From Micromonospora violae (GTDB taxonomy: Bacteria; Actinomycetota; Actinomycetes; Mycobacteriales; Micromonosporaceae), in contig NZ_SHKK01000001.1 in assembly GCF_004217135.1 (NCBI RefSeq), forward strand, positions 5,146,001 to 5,210,000: a stretch of DNA of 64,000 bases. Reading direction: 5' to 3'. Position numbers and translations under genes: made by a program. Position 1 is the stretch's first letter; each line of letters opens with the position of its first letter. Under the pieces are notes generated by a model that was not told where the DNA came from, made no database searches, and worked only from the letters and a program-made list of their open reading frames with translations. This document shows, one piece after another, positions 59,022 through 64,000 of this stretch.

Positions 59022-60245
59022 TCAGGTCAGGCTGTCGACTTCCACGCCGAGGACGGCCTGCTCGTCCGGGCGGTGCACCAGCACGTCGGTGAGGTACGAC
59101 TGGACCGCGTGGCGCATCCCGACGTCCCGGCCGGCCTGCTCGGAGAGCAGCCACTTGTGCTCGATGATCTGGGCGAACAGCTCCTGCGGCTCCAGCTTGC
59201 GGCGCAGGTGCGCGGGGACGGCCCGGACCACCGGCTCAAAAACCTCGGTGAGCCAGCGGTGGGCGGCCTGCTGCTCGTCGCTCAGGTCGCTCTCCGCCCG
59301 GTAGGCGTCCAGGTCGTTGAGCAGCTTGCGGGCCTGGTTCTCCTCGGCGTCCAGCCCGGTCAGCCGCAGCAAGCGGCGGGTGTGGTAACCGGCATCGACG
59401 ACCTTCGGCCGGACCAGGAAACGCCCACCGTCGATGGACGACATGGCCACCTCGGCGACGTCGAAGCCCAGCTCGTTGAGGCGCCGGATCCGGCCCTCGA
59501 TGTCGTGCCGGGCCTCCCGCTCGATCGCCTGCTCGTAGGTGATCTCGTGCCAGAGCCGCTCGTAGCGCTGCACGACCTCCTCGCACACCACCTCCGGGTC
59601 GATGGACTCGTGCAGCAGGCCGGCGGCCTGCAGGTCCAGCGCCTCACCGAAGATGTTCACCCGGGCGATCTCCAGGTCCTCGCCCCGTTGACCGTTGGAG
59701 AGCGAGTTGTGCAGGGCACCCGTCTCCGCGTCCACCAGATAGGCGGCGAACGCGCCCGCGTCCCGCCGGAACAGGGTGTTCGACAGCGAGCAGTCGCCCC
59801 AGAAGAAGCCGGTCAGGTGCATCCGCACGATCAGGGCGGCGAGCGCGTCGAGCAGCCGGCTCATCGTCTCCGGCCGCAGGGTGTGCGAGAAGAGCGCCCG
59901 GTACGGCAGCGAGAACTGCAGGTGCCGGGTGATCAGCACCGATTCCAGCGGCTCCCCGTCCTCGGTCTGCCGGTCGGCGACGACCGCCACCGCCTCGACC
60001 GAGGGAAAGTCGATCCGCTCCAGGGAGCGGAGCAGGTCGTACTCCCGCTCGGCGATCCGCTCGCGGGTCTCCTTGAACGCGTACACGTAGTCGCCCAACC
60101 GGACGAACCGGACGATGTGTCGGGAGATGCCCTGCGGCAGCGCGACCAGGTGTTGGGCAGGCCACTCCTCCAGCGGTGTCGACCAGGGCAGGTCGAGCAG
60201 CGCCGGGTCCACGAGGGCAGACGTGATCCGCACGGGCACAAGCAT
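59022..60245 (-). CDS. DUF4032 protein, kinase-like fold
   Basis: A 407-residue protein that matches the DUF4032 family. The N-terminal half has kinase-like motifs: GDYVYAFKETRERIAEREYD (with the Lys), LIVRMHLTGFFWGDCSLSNT as a catalytic loop with HLTG and an Asp, and FAAYLVDAETGALH as the DFG-like part. The C-terminal half is the helical DUF4032 domain (EQAIEREARHDIEGRIRRLN, and VVDAGYHTRRLLRLTGLDAE). It could be an active atypical kinase. GAGGGGG before the ATG at 60245 supports the start. Confidence 0.82.
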   Translation of the reverse strand: MLVPVRITSALVDPALLDLPWSTPLEEWPAQHLVALPQGISRHIVRFVRLGDYVYAFKETRERIAEREYDLLRSLERIDFPSVEAVAVVADRQTEDGEPLESVLITRHLQFSLPYRALFSHTLRPETMSRLLDALAALIVRMHLTGFFWGDCSLSNTLFRRDAGAFAAYLVDAETGALHNSLSNGQRGEDLEIARVNIFGEALDLQAAGLLHESIDPEVVCEEVVQRYERLWHEITYEQAIEREARHDIEGRIRRLNELGFDVAEVAMSSIDGGRFLVRPKVVDAGYHTRRLLRLTGLDAEENQARKLLNDLDAYRAESDLSDEQQAAHRWLTEVFEPVVRAVPAHLRRKLEPQELFAQIIEHKWLLSEQAGRDVGMRHAVQSYLTDVLVHRPDEQAVLGVEVDSLT

Positions 60246-60334
60246 GACTGGTCCCCCTCGCATCCGCCTCTGATCGTGGTTGGGCCCACAGCGCCGCACA
60301 CCCCGGCCTCGCCCCGGGCCGGTAGCGTGGTCGC

Positions 60335-61102
60335 GTGCTCAACACCCCAGCGGTACGACGTGACCTGCGGCTACGGCCCGTCCGGCCGGCCGGGTGGTGG
60401 TTCGACGCGCTGCTGCTGGTCGGTTTGGTCGGATTGACGGTGGCGCTCGCCGCCGACCAGCTCTTCGGGGTGGACCGGGCGGTCGCCGACTGGGCCGACG
60501 GGCACCGACCGGCCGCCGCGTACTGGGTGGCCCGGGTGCTGAACTTCCTGGGGCAGGGCACCCCGCTGACCCTGATAGGCGCCGGGCTGGGCGTCTTGCT
60601 GGCCGTTCGGCTGCGGTCGGTGCGGCCCATCCTGCTGCCGGTGGTCGGATTCGTGATCACCACCTTCACGATCGGTCCGCTCAAGGTCTGGACCGCGCGG
60701 GCGGCACCGAGCGCCAGCGTCAAGGATCCCTTCCTGCCGCCCGAGCAGACCCTGCCGTTGTTCCACGACGACCTGCCGGTCCGGTTCGCGCAGTCCTACC
60801 CGTCGGGCCACGTCGCCAACGCCATCGTCTGGTACGGCGTCATCGCACTGCTGCTCGCCCCACTGGCCCGCAGCTTCGGCCGGCGTCTACCGGATCGGCT
60901 GGTCACCGTGATCCGCATCGTGCCGCCGCTGGTCGTCCTCACCACCACCACCTACCTCGGCTGGCACTGGCTGACCGACTCGGTGGCCGGGCTGCTGCTG
61001 GGCCTGCTCCTGGACCGGCTGCTGCACCGGGTGCCCTGGGACGGCCTGCCGCTCCCCGGTCGGCTACGCGCGTGGGACCGGCCGTTCACCTCGTACCCCT
61101 AG
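60335..61102 (+). CDS. PAP2 family phosphatase
   Basis: The 255-residue protein has six spans and the PAP2 motifs: KVWTARAAPS (Lys and Arg), SYPSGHVANAIVWYG and TTTYLGWHWLTDSVAGLLLG with the final His and Asp. It probably dephosphorylates undecaprenyl or other lipid pyrophosphates on the outer membrane face. The GTG follows TAGCGT (60323-60328) by six bases. Confidence 0.88.
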   Translation: MLNTPAVRRDLRLRPVRPAGWWFDALLLVGLVGLTVALAADQLFGVDRAVADWADGHRPAAAYWVARVLNFLGQGTPLTLIGAGLGVLLAVRLRSVRPILLPVVGFVITTFTIGPLKVWTARAAPSASVKDPFLPPEQTLPLFHDDLPVRFAQSYPSGHVANAIVWYGVIALLLAPLARSFGRRLPDRLVTVIRIVPPLVVLTTTTYLGWHWLTDSVAGLLLGLLLDRLLHRVPWDGLPLPGRLRAWDRPFTSYP

Positions 61103-61111
61103 GGTTTGGTC

Positions 61112-62365
61112 GTGGATCGACTGGCGCGGCGGCTGGGCGTACCCGATGCGGTTGTCATCGGGTTGGGCTCGATGCTCGGTGCGGGCATCTTCGTGGTCTT
61201 CGGCCCGGCCGTGGCGGCGGCCGGCGGCGTCGGCCTGCTGCCCGCGCTGGTGCTGGCCGGCTTCGTCGCCTTCTGCAACGCCACCAGCTCGGCGCGGTTG
61301 GCGGCCCGCTACCCGGAGTCGGGCGGCACCTACGTCTACGGCCGGGAACGCCTCGGTCCGTTCGCCGGTTTCCTGGCCGGCTGGGGGTTCGTGGTCGGCA
61401 AGACGGCGAGCTGCGCGGCGATGGCGTTGACCATCGGGGCGTACCTGTGGCCGGGCCAGGCCCGGCTGGTCGCCGCCGGCGCGGTGCTCGCGGTGACCGC
61501 GGTGAACCTGCGCGGCATCGGCAAGACCGCAGCCGTGACCAGGGCACTGGTCGCGCTGGTGCTCGCGGTGCTGGCCCTGGTCACGATCGTCGGTGTGGTG
61601 GGCGGGCCGGTGCACCTGAGCCGGCTCGGCGAGCCGGGCGGTTCGGCGCGGGGCGTGCTCACCGCCGCCGGGTTGCTGTTCTTCGCCTTCGCCGGATACG
61701 CCCGGATCGCCACGCTCGGTGAGGAGGTCCGCGACCCGCAGCGGACCATCCCGCGTGCGCTGCCGCTGGCGCTCGGGGTGGTGCTCGTGATCTACCTGGT
61801 GCTGGCCGTGGTCACGCTCGGCGTGCTCGGTGCCGACCGGCTGGCCGGTTCCGCCGCGCCCCTGGTCGACGTGGTGACCACAGCCGGGCTGCCCGGCCTG
61901 GCCTGGGCGGTCCGTGCCGGTGCCACCGTCGCGGTCGTCGGGGTGCTGCTGTCCCTGGTCGCCGGGGTCGGTCGGACGGCCCTCGCCATGGCCCGCCGCC
62001 GTGACCTGCCCGCCGCGCTGGCGGCCGTGCACCAGGTGCACCAGGTGCCGCACCGGGCCGAGTTGGCGGTCGCCGCCGTGGTGATCGTGCTGGTGCTGCT
62101 CGGCGACGTACGGCAGGCGATCGGCTTCTCCAGCTGCACGGTGCTCGTCTACTACGCGATCACCAACGCGGCGGCGCTCACCCTGGGCCGGGACCCGGAC
62201 CGGCGGTTGCCGGTCCAGGTCCTCGCCGGCCTCGGGCTCTTCGGTTGTCTGCTGCTGGCGGTCAACCTGCCGTTGGGCAGCGTCCTCGCGGGCTTCGGCG
62301 TGCTCGCCGTCGGTGCCGCCGTGTTCGGGTTACGGCGGGTCGCCGGCGGCCCAGTCAGCGACTGA
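61112..62365 (+). CDS. APC-family amino acid permease
   Basis: A 417-residue protein with about twelve hydrophobic spans and the APC start GLGSMLGAGIFVVFGPAVAA. ARYPESGGTYVYGRERLGPF and LFFAFAGYARIATLGEEVRD are typical of the AAT/CAT branch. It probably imports an amino acid by proton symport. The GTG lies six bases after TAGGGT (61100-61105). The last 11 bases overlap the convergent DrrB-type permease gene. Confidence 0.88.
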   Translation: MDRLARRLGVPDAVVIGLGSMLGAGIFVVFGPAVAAAGGVGLLPALVLAGFVAFCNATSSARLAARYPESGGTYVYGRERLGPFAGFLAGWGFVVGKTASCAAMALTIGAYLWPGQARLVAAGAVLAVTAVNLRGIGKTAAVTRALVALVLAVLALVTIVGVVGGPVHLSRLGEPGGSARGVLTAAGLLFFAFAGYARIATLGEEVRDPQRTIPRALPLALGVVLVIYLVLAVVTLGVLGADRLAGSAAPLVDVVTTAGLPGLAWAVRAGATVAVVGVLLSLVAGVGRTALAMARRRDLPAALAAVHQVHQVPHRAELAVAAVVIVLVLLGDVRQAIGFSSCTVLVYYAITNAAALTLGRDPDRRLPVQVLAGLGLFGCLLLAVNLPLGSVLAGFGVLAVGAAVFGLRRVAGGPVSD

Positions 62366-63140
62366 GTCGCTGGTAGCGGCGTACGGCCAGCGGGGCGAAC
62401 GTCGCGATCAACAGCACCGGCCACAGCACCGCCAACAGCATCGCGTGCTCCGCCGGCCAGGAGTCGCCACCCAGGCCCGGGTTGCCGAACAGTTCGCGGA
62501 TCGCCGCGACGGTGGCCGACAACGGGTTCCACTCGGAGATCGTCCCGATGACCGACGGCATCAGCTCGGGTGACACGAAGACGTTGGAGATCGCGGTGAA
62601 CGGGAACGCCGCCGGGAAGACGATCACACCGACCGTGTCCGGGTTGCGGACCAGCAACGCCAGGTAGATCCCGACCCAGGTGATGGCGATTCGCAGCAGC
62701 AGGAGGAGCCCGACGGCGAGCAACGCCTTGCCGACCCCTTGTCGCCACTGCCACCCGACGAGCAGCCCACAGATCAACAGGGTGGACATCTCCAGCAGTC
62801 CGCGCAGCAGGTCGGCGGCGCTGCGACCGGTCATCAGGGCGGACCGCGCCATCGGCATCGACCGGAACCGGTCGACCACACCCCGGCTGAGGTCCAGCGC
62901 CACACCGGTCGCGGTGGCCCCCAGCCCGTACAGCATGGTCATCACGAAGACCCCGGGCAGCAGGAATTCGCGGTAGTCGCCACCACCGGACACCTGCATG
63001 CCGCTGCCGAACACGTACCCGAAGACCAGCACGAACATGATCGGCAGCGAGAAGTAGAGGATCAGCTCCTCCGGCGCGCGGACCACGTGGGTCATGTTCC
63101 GCCTGGTCATCGTCCAGCCGTCAGCGATCGCAGTGCTCAT
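62355..63140 (-). CDS. DrrB-type ABC-2 permease
   Basis: A protein of 261 residues with six spans: ILYFSLPIMFVLVFGYVFGS, FLLPGVFVMTMLYGLGATAT, LEMSTLLICGLLVGWQWRQG, AVGLLLLLRIAITWVGIYLA and others. DYREFLLPGVFVMT and DLSRGVVDRFRSMPMARSAL are the DrrB/NodJ-type signature. The start ATG at 63140 overlaps the ATPase stop (ATGA). It is the membrane half of an antibiotic-type exporter. Confidence 0.9.
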   Translation of the reverse strand: MSTAIADGWTMTRRNMTHVVRAPEELILYFSLPIMFVLVFGYVFGSGMQVSGGGDYREFLLPGVFVMTMLYGLGATATGVALDLSRGVVDRFRSMPMARSALMTGRSAADLLRGLLEMSTLLICGLLVGWQWRQGVGKALLAVGLLLLLRIAITWVGIYLALLVRNPDTVGVIVFPAAFPFTAISNVFVSPELMPSVIGTISEWNPLSATVAAIRELFGNPGLGGDSWPAEHAMLLAVLWPVLLIATFAPLAVRRYQRLSR

Positions 63141-64000
63141 GCCACATCCGCCTTTCGCGCGGCGGCGACAAGCTCGCCGGCCTCGTCGGGCCGGTGCCCG
63201 GTCAGGTGCAGAAACGCCTCGTCCAGGGTGGCCCGCCGCAGGCTGATGTCCTCGACCGCGATGGTGGCGTCGTCGAGCGCGCGTACGACGTCGACCAGGC
63301 CGGCGACGCGATCGACCACCGGCACGCTGAGCCGTCGGACCTCCGCGTCGAGTTCGGGCTCCGCGCCGCAGACCGACGCGACGAGCCGGGCGGCACGACT
63401 CAGCTCGGCCGCCTCGCGGACCACCACCTCGACCCGGTCGCCGCCGGTCATCGACTTCAACTGGTCGGGCGAGCCCTCCGCCACCACCCGGCCGGCGTCG
63501 ATCACCGAGATCCGGTCGGCGAGCTGATCGGCCTCCTCCAGGTACTGCGTGGTGAGCAGCACCGTGGTCCCGTCCGCGACGAGACCACGAACCAGATCCC
63601 ACACCTGGTTGCGACTGCGCGGGTCCAGGCCGGTCGTCGGCTCGTCCAGGAAGAGGACGCGCGGCGTACGGATCAGGCTGGCGGCGAGGTCCAGTCGGCG
63701 GCGCATGCCGCCGGAGTACTCACCGGCGGACCGGCTCGCCGCCTCGTCGAGCCCGAACCGTTCCAGCAGTTCACCGGCGCGGCGACGGGCCTCCCGTGGG
63801 CCGAGCCGGAACAGCCGGCCGAACAGCTCCAGGTTCTGCCGCCCGCTGAGGATCTCGTCGACGGCGGCGTACTGCCCGGTCAGCCCGATCCGGGCGCGCA
63901 CCTCGTCCGGCCGGCGCCGCACGTCGTACCCGGCCACGGTCGCCCGTCCCGTGTCGAAGCGCAGCAGCGTGGTCAGGATCCGTACCGCCGTCGTCTTGCC
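63137..64000 (-). CDS. DrrA-type ABC ATPase (5' end beyond the window)
   Basis: The 287 residues seen run from inside Walker A (GKTTAVRILTTLLRFDTGRA) to the C-terminus. Q-loop RIGLTGQYAAVDEILSGRQN, C-loop GEYSGGMRRRLDLAASLIR, Walker B VLFLDEPTTGLDPRSRN and H-loop LLTTQYLEEADQLADR fit the DrrA family of daunorubicin-type exporters. The C-terminal 80 residues (ISLRRATLDEAFLHLTGHR) are the DrrA end. The gene is cut by the window and lacks about 40 N-terminal residues. Confidence 0.92.
   Translation of the reverse strand, partial: GKTTAVRILTTLLRFDTGRATVAGYDVRRRPDEVRARIGLTGQYAAVDEILSGRQNLELFGRLFRLGPREARRRAGELLERFGLDEAASRSAGEYSGGMRRRLDLAASLIRTPRVLFLDEPTTGLDPRSRNQVWDLVRGLVADGTTVLLTTQYLEEADQLADRISVIDAGRVVAEGSPDQLKSMTGGDRVEVVVREAAELSRAARLVASVCGAEPELDAEVRRLSVPVVDRVAGLVDVVRALDDATIAVEDISLRRATLDEAFLHLTGHRPDEAGELVAAARKADVA

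Overview
The window is high-GC actinobacterial DNA. The gene set points to Micromonosporaceae (Micromonospora or a close relative): an actinobacterial conservon, an orphan groEL behind CIRCE operators, PaaN, PrsW, DUF3263, DUF3618, DUF4032 and phage-holin-family membrane proteins, a SAM-IV riboswitch, and GTG/TTG starts. No rRNA, tRNA or CRISPR array was found. The family is inferred from gene content and codon use, not from a database match.

Layout. 0-11.6 kb: the end of a DinG-type helicase, an AI-2E-family membrane protein, a divergent GroES-like protein, a 55-aa membrane protein, a PrsW protease, a SAM-IV riboswitch with a class V aminotransferase, a FUSC-family membrane protein, an HD hydrolase, a DUF4031 protein, a GlcD-like flavoprotein, a lipoprotein and GlpD. 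11.7-12.8 kb: a complete IS30-type insertion sequence with 55-bp inverted ends. 12.9-26.9 kb: a polytopic membrane S8 protease, acetyltransferases, orphan GroEL, a cold-shock protein, PaaN, threonine synthase under a SAM-I riboswitch, and an EamA exporter divergent from an ArsR-type regulator with two operators between them.

27-35 kb is the accessory part. It has six genes of unknown or weakly known function (27.96-31.38 kb). A small GntR regulator then faces a set of genes encoding a coiled-coil-like protein, a DivIVA-like protein, a Cys-containing small protein and a pRiA4b ORF-3 family protein. A 26-bp sequence occurs in inverted orientation at 26950 and 34874, so the whole stretch lies between inverted copies.

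35-64 kb: an ABC-2 exporter whose ATPase is fused to a membrane-tethered S15-type hydrolase; a conservon (sensor-like protein, CvnA kinase-like ATPase, roadblock CvnB, DUF742 CvnC, GTPase CvnD) followed by a small unknown gene and a CDC48-type AAA ATPase; a secreted beta-propeller protein; an envelope operon (two membrane or coiled-coil proteins, a holin-family protein, a PP2C-like phosphatase); a second ABC-2 exporter behind twin palindromes; an amino-sugar operon (DeoR regulator divergent from SIS-ROK-NagA); DUF4032, PAP2, an APC permease and a DrrAB-type exporter cut by the window end.

Across the window, a TAnnnT -10 box lies 6-8 bases upstream of the start codon of at least thirteen genes, many without a ribosome binding site. 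This pattern of leaderless transcripts was used to choose several starts. The most unusual items are the S15-hydrolase/ABC fusion, the S8 protease with a multi-span membrane half, the 27-35 kb hypothetical block and the two different SAM riboswitch classes 21 kb apart.
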